Below the pieces are notes generated by a model, which saw only the letters and a program-made list of their open reading frames with translations, was not told where the DNA came from and searched no databases. From Novosphingobium capsulatum NBRC 12533 (GTDB taxonomy: Bacteria; Pseudomonadota; Alphaproteobacteria; Sphingomonadales; Sphingomonadaceae): 64,000 nt of DNA. Position 1 is the first letter of the stretch, and each line of letters starts with the position of its first letter. The stretch is taken from NCBI RefSeq assembly GCF_001598375.1, contig NZ_BCYV01000013.1:62001-126000 (forward strand), in the 5' to 3' direction. Below are positions 9,482-16,195 of this stretch, piece after piece. The position numbers were made by a program, and so were the translations under genes.

Positions 9482-9940
9482 ATGGCTGTCGTGCATGCCC
9501 ACCCCCGTCGCCCCGCGCCCAACGGGTTCAGCCTGGTGGAACTGATGGTGGTGATCTTCATCCTGGGCCTGCTGACCACGGTGGTGCTGATCAACGTGAT
9601 GCCCAGCCAGGATCGCGCCATGGCGGTGAAGGCGCAAAGCGATATCGCCACGCTGGAGCAGGCGCTGGAGATGTTTCGGCTGGACCAGGGCAGCTATCCC
9701 AGCCAGGCGCAGGGGCTGGCTGCGCTGCGTGAGGCGCCGCCCGATGTCGCCGTGCCGGAAACCTGGCGCAAGGGGGGCTATATCCAGCGCTTGCCCAAAG
9801 ACCCTTGGGGCAGGCCCTATCTCTATCGTGTGCCTGGCCGCGATGGCGCGCCGTTTGCGCTGATGTCGCTGGGTGCCGATGGCCAGCCCGGCGGCACCGG
9901 CGCCAATGCCGATATCATGGCGCAGGGGCAGGGCGGCTGA
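9482..9940 (+). CDS. gspG: Major pseudopilin GspG
   Basis: A 152-residue precursor of the major pseudopilin. The prepilin-peptidase site is NG/FSLVE (cleavage after Gly15, with Glu at mature position 5), followed by a roughly 20-residue hydrophobic helix. The globular domain contains the expected DPWGRPYLYRVPG and GADGQPGGTG blocks of GspG (calcium-site region). The 15-residue leader is a little long. It lies 3 bp after gspF. The peptidase (GspO/PilD) is not in the window. The minor pseudopilin genes gspHIJK, which normally follow, are absent. Confidence 0.95.
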   Translation: MAVVHAHPRRPAPNGFSLVELMVVIFILGLLTTVVLINVMPSQDRAMAVKAQSDIATLEQALEMFRLDQGSYPSQAQGLAALREAPPDVAVPETWRKGGYIQRLPKDPWGRPYLYRVPGRDGAPFALMSLGADGQPGGTGANADIMAQGQGG

Positions 9941-9941
9941 G

Positions 9942-11024
9942 GTGCCGGATCACGGCCTGATCCTGTTGCTGGCCGAAACCGGCGGGCCGCCGGTTGCCGC
10001 ATGGTGCGTGGCCGATGGGCGTATCGATGCCTTGCCGCCTGGGCAAGACCTGGCGGGCTGGCGCGGCCGCATCACCGCGCTGGTTCCCGCCGCGCAGGCA
10101 CCCGTGCTGGCCCTGACCGCGCAGGAAACCGCCACCGCCGACCAGGCCTTGGCCGTGGCGCGGCTGGCGGCGCAGGATCATGCCCTGGCGCCCGGCAGCA
10201 CGGCGGTGGCGGGCCGGGACGATGGGCAGGTCGTGACGACGCTGGTTGCGCAGCAGGCCCTGACCGCTTGGCAGGCGCAGGTTGTAGCGTTGATTGGCCG
10301 CAGTGCCGATGCATTGCTGCCAGCCGGATTGCTGCTGCCGCCGCCGCCAGCGGGCACGGTCCACCGCGCCAGCCTGGGGCGCGGAATGGTGCTGGCGCGC
10401 ACCGACCAGGCGGCCTTTGTTGCCGAAGCGCCGCTGTGGCAGGCGCTCGTGCCCGATGGCGCCCAGGTGGTGGATTGGGCAGAGGGTGACCTTGGCCCGC
10501 GCCTGCTGCAGGTACATGCGGCGCCTTGGCTCGACATGCAGGGTGGCGCGGCGGGGCACGCCCCCTGGCCGGTACGCCGGCTGGCGCGCCTGGCAGTGCT
10601 GGTCAGCGTGCTGGCGCTGGCCGTGCCCGTGGCGCAGATCATGCGCTGGCGCGTGGATGCGGCGCGGATCGCGGCGACCAGCGTAGCACAAGTGGGCGCG
10701 CGCTTTCCCGCCGTCACCGATCTGGCCAGCGCAGAACAGGCGGTCAATGCGGCGCGCCTGCGGGCGCAGGCCGGCGCCGATGGCTGGGCGCCGCCCACTG
10801 CCGCGTTGTGGCAGGCGCTGCGGGCAGCGCCGGGAGTGCGCCTCGCCGGCCTGCAGCACACGGCGCAGGGTAGCTTGCGGTTCACCCTCGCGGCACGGGA
10901 GACCGCGCCGGTCGATGCGGTGCTGCTGGCCTTGCAGCGCGATGGCTGGCGCCTGGCCCAGCCACCGGCGCCGGTACGCGATGGCGCCGGCATTGTCGCC
11001 ACTATCACGATGCGGGCGCCATGA
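9942..11024 (+). CDS. gspL: Type II secretion protein GspL
   Basis: A 360-residue bitopic protein assigned to GspL by order and layout: a divergent actin-like cytoplasmic domain (about residues 1-210), one membrane helix (about 218-240, LARLAVLVSVLALAVPVAQIM), and a small periplasmic ferredoxin-like domain. The GTG at 9942 directly follows the gspG stop, and no ATG lies earlier in frame. Sequence conservation in GspL is low, so position between gspG and a gspM-like gene carries much of the weight. It overlaps the next gene by ATGA. Confidence 0.78.
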   Translation: MPDHGLILLLAETGGPPVAAWCVADGRIDALPPGQDLAGWRGRITALVPAAQAPVLALTAQETATADQALAVARLAAQDHALAPGSTAVAGRDDGQVVTTLVAQQALTAWQAQVVALIGRSADALLPAGLLLPPPPAGTVHRASLGRGMVLARTDQAAFVAEAPLWQALVPDGAQVVDWAEGDLGPRLLQVHAAPWLDMQGGAAGHAPWPVRRLARLAVLVSVLALAVPVAQIMRWRVDAARIAATSVAQVGARFPAVTDLASAEQAVNAARLRAQAGADGWAPPTAALWQALRAAPGVRLAGLQHTAQGSLRFTLAARETAPVDAVLLALQRDGWRLAQPPAPVRDGAGIVATITMRAP

Positions 11025-11479
11025 TGGCGCGGGTGCAGGCGTGGCTCGCCACACTGACCGCGCGCGAACGCGGCATGGTCAGCCTGGCGGTTGGCCTGGC
11101 CATGGCTTTCGCCCTGGCGCAGGGCGTGCTGGTACCGCTGGCCCAGGCCTGGCAGGCGGCCCGCGCGCAGCATCAGGCAGCCGCGCAACGCAGCGCGCAC
11201 CTGCTGCGCCGGCTTGCCGATCTGGAAGACGGCGCGGGCGCGCCAGCCAAGATCGATCCTGGCCGCCTGTTGGCTCTGGCGGTGAAGGGCGGGGTCAGCC
11301 TCGCTCCGGCAGAGGCGCAGGGGGCATCGGTGCGGCTGGTGGGTCAGGGATCGAGCAGTGCGGTGCTCGCCTGGCTGGAATCCCTGCGCGGGCAGGGCCT
11401 GATCGTGCAGCAGATCACGCTTGCACCATTGCCCGAAGGCGGCGTGAGCGTGGACGTACGCGTGATAGTTGCGCCCTAG
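11021..11479 (+). CDS. gspM: Type II secretion protein GspM
   Basis: A 152-residue bitopic inner-membrane protein. It has a short cytoplasmic N-terminus with the LTARERGMV block typical of GspM, one membrane helix (about residues 22-42), a helical stretch rich in Ala/Gln/Arg, and a small periplasmic domain. GspM pairs with GspL in the platform. It is the last recognisable gene of the operon; its final four bases overlap the convergent acyltransferase gene. No gspN follows. Confidence 0.82.
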   Translation: MMARVQAWLATLTARERGMVSLAVGLAMAFALAQGVLVPLAQAWQAARAQHQAAAQRSAHLLRRLADLEDGAGAPAKIDPGRLLALAVKGGVSLAPAEAQGASVRLVGQGSSSAVLAWLESLRGQGLIVQQITLAPLPEGGVSVDVRVIVAP

Positions 11480-12330
11480 GCGGCGCGGTCTTCCTTGCTG
11501 CGGGTATAGCCCACTTGCGGCACGTCGAGGTGGAACGGGCGCAGCGGCTTGCCGAGGTTGCGTTCCATCGCCGGCACGATGCGGTTGCGGGCCTGCGCGG
11601 CGATGGCCTTGCGGCCGGGGCAATCGCGCGGATCGAACGGATCGAGGAAGTGGATGTCGAGCCGGAAAGAACCGCGCCGCGCCAGGATGCGCAAGGCATT
11701 GGCGATGCCGCCCTCGGTGCCGATCCAGCCGATCCATTCCGCCACGGCGCCGTAATCGAGCACGACCGGCTGCACCAGGACGCCCGGTGGCGGAGGTTCG
11801 AGCACGCGCAGCATCGATGTCTTGAATGGCAGCAGCGACTGACCGTCGGTGGTGGTGCCTTCGGGAAAGACGGTGATGGCCCAGTTGTCAGCCAATGCCT
11901 CGCGCAGGCGGTTGATCTGGTCGGCCACGCCCAGCCGGTCTTCGCGGCTGACGAAGACCGTGCGGTTGAGCCGGGACAGCCAGCCCACCACCGGCGCCTG
12001 GCCGATTTCAGACTTGGACACAAAGGCCGTGCCGCTGGCGCCGCCAAGGGCCAGAATATCCACCCACGACAGGTGGTTGCTGATGTAGAACACATCGCGG
12101 CGCAGCGGCGTGCCGTGAACTCGCACGCGCGCGCCACACAGGCGTGCCGCCAGATAAAGGAACACGCGCGGCAGCGGCGAGCCATAGTGCACCGTGCGCC
12201 ACACATAGTGCAGCGGCACGCAGATCAGCAGGGCGAGCAGAATGCCCACCGCGCGCCAGAACACGCGGAACTTGCCCAGCAGGCTGATCGGGGCATCGCG
12301 CTCGGGGCCGACGCTGCGCTGGCGGACCAT
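11476..12330 (-). CDS. plsC: 1-acyl-sn-glycerol-3-phosphate acyltransferase-like (PlsC family)
   Basis: A 284-residue lysophospholipid acyltransferase. Catalytic motif NHLSWVD (H-x4-D) is near residue 85-91, and the phosphate-binding FPEGTT motif near 154-159. A hydrophobic N-terminal segment (about 25-45) anchors it to the inner membrane, where it would make phosphatidic acid. It starts 8 bp downstream of the Fur-family gene on the same strand, so the two are probably co-transcribed. The exact acceptor lipid is not visible. Confidence 0.87.
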   Translation of the reverse strand: MVRQRSVGPERDAPISLLGKFRVFWRAVGILLALLICVPLHYVWRTVHYGSPLPRVFLYLAARLCGARVRVHGTPLRRDVFYISNHLSWVDILALGGASGTAFVSKSEIGQAPVVGWLSRLNRTVFVSREDRLGVADQINRLREALADNWAITVFPEGTTTDGQSLLPFKTSMLRVLEPPPPGVLVQPVVLDYGAVAEWIGWIGTEGGIANALRILARRGSFRLDIHFLDPFDPRDCPGRKAIAAQARNRIVPAMERNLGKPLRPFHLDVPQVGYTRSKEDRAA

Positions 12331-12338
12331 GGTGGTGC

Positions 12339-12761
12339 TCAGCTTTCCCAGCCGAGCTTGACGCCGTAGAGTTCCATGCGGTGATCGACCAGGCGATAGC
12401 CCAGCTTTTCCGCAATCTGGCGCTGCAACTGTTCGAGTTCGGGATCGACGAATTCGATCACCCGGCCCGTTTCCACGTCGATCAGGTGATCATGGTGCGC
12501 CTCGGGCGTGGCTTCATAGCGGGCGCGGCCATCGCCGAAATCGTGGCGATCGAGGATGCCGGCCTCCTCGAACAGGCGCACGGTGCGATAGACCGTGGCG
12601 ATCGAGATGCGCGGGTCGCGCGCCGCGGCGCGTTCGTGCAACTTTTCCACGTCGGGGTGGTCGCTGCTTTCCGACAGCACTTGCGCAATCACGCGGCGCT
12701 GGTCGGTAATCCGCAGGCCGCGTTCGGCGCAAAGGGCTTCGAGATCGATCACTCGGTGCAC
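12339..12761 (-). CDS. fur: Fur-family metal-responsive repressor
   Basis: A 140-residue Fur-family regulator. It has an N-terminal winged helix (GLRITDQRRVIAQVL, then ISIATVYRTVRLFEEAGIL) and a dimerisation domain with the HHDHLIDVETGRVIEF metal site. The paired cysteines of zinc-binding enterobacterial Fur are missing, as in alphaproteobacterial Fur/Mur proteins. The start is GTG at 12761 with GAG about 8 bases upstream; no in-frame ATG exists. Iron versus manganese response cannot be decided from sequence alone. Confidence 0.9.
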   Translation of the reverse strand: MHRVIDLEALCAERGLRITDQRRVIAQVLSESSDHPDVEKLHERAAARDPRISIATVYRTVRLFEEAGILDRHDFGDGRARYEATPEAHHDHLIDVETGRVIEFVDPELEQLQRQIAEKLGYRLVDHRMELYGVKLGWES

Positions 12762-12913
12762 GCTGTTCTCGTCATTCTGGAAAGGTCAGTGCCCAATATA
12801 GGCGAATTGGCGTGGCTTGTTAACCGGCCAGACGCGGCGAAACCACAGGGAGGCTACGGCGCTGTGGATGACCGGGCCAAGGCCCACGGCATCACGCCGA
12901 TCGGGCATGCAAA

Positions 12914-12942
12914 GGCCCGGCAAGCATAGCGCCTGCCGGGCC
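12914..12942 (-). terminator. Probable intrinsic terminator of mucR
   Basis: A perfect 9-bp stem (GGCCCGGCA at 12914-12922 paired with TGCCGGGCC at 12934-12942) with an 11-base loop. Read on the minus strand it lies about 55 bp past the mucR stop and is followed by TTT (12913-12911). The T-tract is short, so efficiency is uncertain. Confidence 0.6.
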
Positions 12943-12995
12943 GAATATGCAGGTGCGGCGCGCCGGGATTGCTCCCTATGCGCCAGCGCGCCTGA

Positions 12996-13451
12996 TCAGG
13001 CCGATGCGGCAGCCTTGCCGCGACCGCGCTTGGCGGGGGCAGCGGCGGGCTTGCGGCCCAGGCCAATCTTCTTGGCCAGTTCACGGCGCTTTTCGGCATA
13101 GGCCGGGGCGACCATCGGATAGTCGGCCGGCAGGTTCCAGCGTGCGCGATACTGTTCGGGCGTCATATTGTAGCGGGTGGCAAGATGGCGCTTGAGCATC
13201 TTGAGCTTCTTGCCGTCTTCCAGGCAAACGATGTGGTCATTCTTGACCGAAGCGCGGATCGATACTGCCGGTTCGGGCGCGGGTTCAGCGACCGGTTCAG
13301 ACGGCTTGAGCCCGGCGAGCGCCGAATAGACATTGGAAATGAGCACCGGAAGGTCACCCACCGCAACGCTGTTGTTGCTCACGTGGGCGGCCACGATGTC
13401 CGACGTCAGCGTGATCAGGGTTTCACGCATATCGTTTTCGATATCACTCAT
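12996..13451 (-). CDS. mucR: MucR/Ros-family transcriptional regulator
   Basis: A 151-residue MucR. The C-terminal half holds the prokaryotic zinc-finger-like DNA-binding domain (HIVCLEDGKKLKMLKRHL, then NMTPEQYRARW and DYPMVAPAYAEKR), ending in a basic KKIGLGRKP tail. The N-terminal half (about residues 1-45) is the oligomerisation region. As in several sphingomonad homologues the first zinc cysteine is kept but the second position is not a cysteine. MucR proteins silence AT-rich promoters and control exopolysaccharide, motility and cell cycle genes. Its own upstream region is AT-rich with repeats. Confidence 0.92.
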   Translation of the reverse strand: MSDIENDMRETLITLTSDIVAAHVSNNSVAVGDLPVLISNVYSALAGLKPSEPVAEPAPEPAVSIRASVKNDHIVCLEDGKKLKMLKRHLATRYNMTPEQYRARWNLPADYPMVAPAYAEKRRELAKKIGLGRKPAAAPAKRGRGKAAASA

Positions 13452-13502
13452 TGCGATCCGGCTTTCGTTCTATGTTGCTGTGCGACACGTTTTTAGACGA
13501 CA

Positions 13503-13624
13503 TCCCGCTTTGTCGGGAGCGTCGGTTGTCTATACGCTTTTATATTCGATAAACAACCGCGGGAAGATGCGGTATTCGATAAAATGACCGAAATTTCATA
13601 AACAGCTGATTTGCCGAAATTTCA
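13503..13624. promoter_or_regulatory. AT-rich repeat-bearing region upstream of mucR
   Basis: The 175-bp gap between mucR and rimI is much more AT-rich than its surroundings. It holds a hairpin TCCCG/CGGGA (13503-13518), an inverted repeat CGGTTGT/ACAACCG (13523-13529 and 13553-13559), two copies of TATTCGATAAA starting exactly 30 bp apart (13543 and 13573), and two copies of CCGAAATTTCA starting 26 bp apart (13588 and 13614, the second reaching to the rimI end). A regulator-binding region for MucR autoregulation is an inference. Confidence 0.5.
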
Positions 13625-13626
13625 AA

Positions 13627-14091
13627 TCACAGTTTAAGTTCCTGGCTAATTGCCGCAATCCTTTCGCCAGTGGTGCTGCGATAGTAACCGGGCCTAATTC
13701 CAATGGGTTGGAATCCGTGTTTGCGGTAGAGGTTCCCGGCAGGATTGCCTTCGCGCATCTCCAGAAACAACCGCGCCATGCCCAAACTGCGCGCCTGGGC
13801 GATGAATCGTGCCAGCAGCGAGTCGCCCAGACCCTGCCGCCGATATTGCGGTGCAACAGCGAAGAGCAGCAGTTCTTCTTCGTCGAATATACTGCGCGAC
13901 AAGAAGAATCCGGCAGTCGAGGCGAGGTCTTGGGGATGCTCGCCGCCATCGGCACCGATCAGGCCATAGCGGGTGCGCCCGATCAGCAGCGCGTCGCCCA
14001 CCTGGCGGCGGTTCCAGGCTTCGCCATAGTCGGGCGGAAAGGCCGTGGTCATCACGGCCATGATGCGGTCGAGATCCTCGATCTGCTCCAT
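13627..14091 (-). CDS. rimI: Ribosomal-protein alanine N-acetyltransferase RimI-like (GNAT)
   Basis: A 154-residue GNAT acetyltransferase. The acetyl-CoA loop is FAVAPQYRRQGLGDSLLARF (motif A, about residues 80-99), and the C-terminal block LEMREGNPAGNLYRKHGF matches RimI. The gene sits directly after tsaB with a one-base overlap (TGATG), the usual tsaB-rimI order, which supports N-terminal acetylation of ribosomal protein S18 as its role. The ATG at 14091 was chosen because it coincides with the tsaB stop. Confidence 0.88.
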   Translation of the reverse strand: MEQIEDLDRIMAVMTTAFPPDYGEAWNRRQVGDALLIGRTRYGLIGADGGEHPQDLASTAGFFLSRSIFDEEELLLFAVAPQYRRQGLGDSLLARFIAQARSLGMARLFLEMREGNPAGNLYRKHGFQPIGIRPGYYRSTTGERIAAISQELKL

Positions 14092-14762
14092 CACGCCGGC
14101 AAGGCGCCGCCTGGCAACCGGGCGTCCGGCGCGCGGCCATAGGCAGGCGCGGCGCCATCGGTAAGGGCTGATGAATCGAGCAGATGGGCGCTGCGGGCAT
14201 CGGGCCACAGCGGGCAGACCTGCACGGGGGCGTGCCCATCTGGCCGCGCGGCGGCGCAGGCAGCGGCCTGGCTGCCGGCCACCAGCGGCGCGGTCAGTCG
14301 CGCCAGCGCCAGGTCGGGTGACAGCGAGGCAAGCGGCGCGGTGGGCCGGCCGGCCGCATCGAACGGGCGGAAGAACCATTCCCCGTGGCCGCCGGTCATC
14401 ACCACGTCGACCGGTTGCGGCGCCGGCCCGCCCTGCTGCGCGCGCGCCATGGCTGCCACCAGTTCCAGGCTCTGATAGCCCAGCACATGGGCATTCCAGG
14501 CAAGCGCCAGGGCACGCGCCGCGGCCAGCCCCACGCGAATGCCGGTAAAGCTGCCCGGCCCGCTGTCGACCAGGATCGTGGCGGCGCGGCCCTTGTCAGG
14601 CAGCGCAGCAATCATCGGCACCAGCCGTTCGGCATGGCCACGGCCAAGCATCAGGCATTCGCCCGCGATCAGCGCATCGTCTTCGTAAAGGGCGACCGAA
14701 CAGCTTTCCGTGGCGCTATCGATCACCAGGCGGCGGCGGGAAAAAGGGGCAGCCTGGGGCAC
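14091..14762 (-). CDS. tsaB: tRNA threonylcarbamoyladenosine biosynthesis protein TsaB
   Basis: A 223-residue TsaB (YeaZ) of the actin-like ATPase fold. It works with TsaD and TsaE to place t6A37 on ANN-decoding tRNAs. Seen here are LVIDSATESCSVALY at the start, the GRGHAERLVPMI block and DSGPGSFTGIRVGLAAARALA, all hallmarks of TsaB. GTG at 14762 is the start, 17 bp after the nfuA stop. Part of a nfuA-tsaB-rimI minus-strand run. Confidence 0.92.
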   Translation of the reverse strand: MPQAAPFSRRRLVIDSATESCSVALYEDDALIAGECLMLGRGHAERLVPMIAALPDKGRAATILVDSGPGSFTGIRVGLAAARALALAWNAHVLGYQSLELVAAMARAQQGGPAPQPVDVVMTGGHGEWFFRPFDAAGRPTAPLASLSPDLALARLTAPLVAGSQAAACAAARPDGHAPVQVCPLWPDARSAHLLDSSALTDGAAPAYGRAPDARLPGGALPA

Positions 14763-14779
14763 GACGAGTCCCGTTCCGA

Positions 14780-15355
14780 TCAGGCCGCGCGCACTTCGGT
14801 CACTTCGGGCACATAGTGCTTGAGCAGGCTTTCGATGCCGTGCTTGAGCGTGGCGGTCGACGAAGGACAGCCCGAGCAGGCGCCCTGCATCTTGAGATAG
14901 ACCACGCCTTCGCGAAAGCCCCTGTAGATGATGTCGCCGCCATCGTTGGCCACGGCCGGGCGCACGCGGGTTTCGATCAGGTCCTTGATCTGGTCGACGA
15001 TATCGGCGTCAGCCGGATCATCGCCGAAATCCTCGTCCTCGCCGGGCACCATGATCCCTGCCGCACTGCCAGCGGCAAAGAGCGGCGCCTGCGACACGAA
15101 ATGATCGAGCAGGATCGCCAGCACCTGCGGCTTGGCATCGGCCCATTGCGCGCCCGGCGCAATCGTCACCGCGACGAATTCCTGGCCGAACAGAACTTCG
15201 GTCACGTCGCCCAGCGAAAACAGCGCCTGCGCCAGCGGCGAGACCTCTGCCTCTTCGGGCGAGGTGAACGACCGCGTGCCGCTGGTCATGACCCGTTCGC
15301 CCGGCAGGAACTTGAGCGTGGCCGGATTCGGCGTGGTTTCGGTTTCGATGAACAT
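14780..15355 (-). CDS. nfuA: Iron-sulfur cluster carrier NfuA/NifU-type
   Basis: A 191-residue two-domain scaffold. The N-terminal Nfu_N domain begins MFIETETTPNPATLKFLPG, and the C-terminal NifU domain holds the cluster-binding CSGCPSS motif (CxxC) near residues 158-164. It delivers Fe-S clusters to apo-proteins. The length and architecture match the alphaproteobacterial and mitochondrial NFU1 form. Start ATG at 15355, divergent from the FKBP gene. Confidence 0.94.
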   Translation of the reverse strand: MFIETETTPNPATLKFLPGERVMTSGTRSFTSPEEAEVSPLAQALFSLGDVTEVLFGQEFVAVTIAPGAQWADAKPQVLAILLDHFVSQAPLFAAGSAAGIMVPGEDEDFGDDPADADIVDQIKDLIETRVRPAVANDGGDIIYRGFREGVVYLKMQGACSGCPSSTATLKHGIESLLKHYVPEVTEVRAA

Positions 15356-15459
15356 GATTGTTGCATTTAGGACTGGGGGGGGCAGGGGTCAAGGGGCGAG
15401 AAGGGCCGGCAGGCCGTGATCGGCCATGTATTTCGCTGGAATGGGCCTGCCTGGCTGCT

Positions 15460-16113
15460 ATGAACCGGGCCATGATGACTGCTCCTTCGCGCGCTGCGCG
15501 CTTCGCCATGCTTGTTTCGTCTGCCGTGCTCGCCGCCTCGGCCCTGGCCGCGCCGGTTGTTGCCGCCCCGGTCAAGCGGGCGGCACCGGCCGCTCGCCCG
15601 GCTGCCGCCGCTGCGGCGCTGTCCACCGCCATCCTGCCGGTGCCGCTGATGCCGGTGGTGCCGGCCGGCCAGCGCCAGTGCAGCGCCAAGACCGCTTCGG
15701 GCCTGGGCACGCTGACGCTCAAGCCGTCGGCCGATGCCGCCCATCCGGCCAAGGGTGACTATGTGCTGGTCAACTATATCGGCTACCTTGCCGCCGATGG
15801 CCGCGTGTTCGACCAGAACACCGCCGCTGCCTTTCCGGTCGAAGGGGTGATCCCCGGCTTTTCCGAAGGCCTGCAACTGATGGCCAAGGGCAGCACCTGG
15901 CGGTTCTGCGTGCCGGCCACGCTGGGCTATGGCGCGCAAGGGGCGGGCGAGACCATCCCGGCCAATGCCGATCTCGTATTCCAGGTGGAACTGGTCGATT
16001 ACAAGACCGCCGCCGACGTCGAAAAGATGCGCGCCGCTGCCGCCGCTGCAGGCCAGCCGGGCGCCGATGGGCAGCCTGCCACGCCGGCCCCCGCCACCAC
16101 GCCCAAGCCGTAA
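15460..16113 (+). CDS. FKBP-type peptidyl-prolyl cis-trans isomerase, exported
   Basis: A roughly 217-residue exported isomerase. A signal peptide (MLVSSAVLAASALAAPVVAA) is followed by an Ala/Pro-rich linker and one FKBP domain (GDYVLVNYIGYLADGRVFDQN, VIPGFSEGLQLMAKGS, LGYGAQG, IPANADLVFQVELVD in pieces). A low-complexity Ala/Pro tail closes the protein. Likely role is periplasmic protein folding. Starts at 15460, 15472 and 15475 are all possible; none has a strong ribosome-binding site. Confidence 0.88.
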   Translation: MNRAMMTAPSRAARFAMLVSSAVLAASALAAPVVAAPVKRAAPAARPAAAAAALSTAILPVPLMPVVPAGQRQCSAKTASGLGTLTLKPSADAAHPAKGDYVLVNYIGYLAADGRVFDQNTAAAFPVEGVIPGFSEGLQLMAKGSTWRFCVPATLGYGAQGAGETIPANADLVFQVELVDYKTAADVEKMRAAAAAAGQPGADGQPATPAPATTPKP

Positions 16114-16139
16114 TGGCGTAATTAAGCGATATGAACGTG

Positions 16140-16171
16140 GTGAAGGGCCGGTCTATTCACTGGCCCTTCAC
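16140..16171 (+). terminator. Perfect 10-bp hairpin between the FKBP and M16 genes
   Basis: GTGAAGGGCC (16140-16149) pairs with GGCCCTTCAC (16162-16171) around a 12-base loop. It lies 26 bp after the FKBP stop and 25 bp before the M16 protease start. There is no T-run on the plus strand, so it may be a factor-assisted terminator, an mRNA-stabilising structure or a leader element of the protease gene. Confidence 0.45.
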
Positions 16172-16195
16172 AAACCCCCTCCCTATAGATGGGAA

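Noticed and set aside
10747..12369. A 540-codon plus-strand frame across gspL, gspM and the acyltransferase
   Set aside because: Its translation is low-complexity Arg/Ala/Gly and overlaps three well-supported genes.
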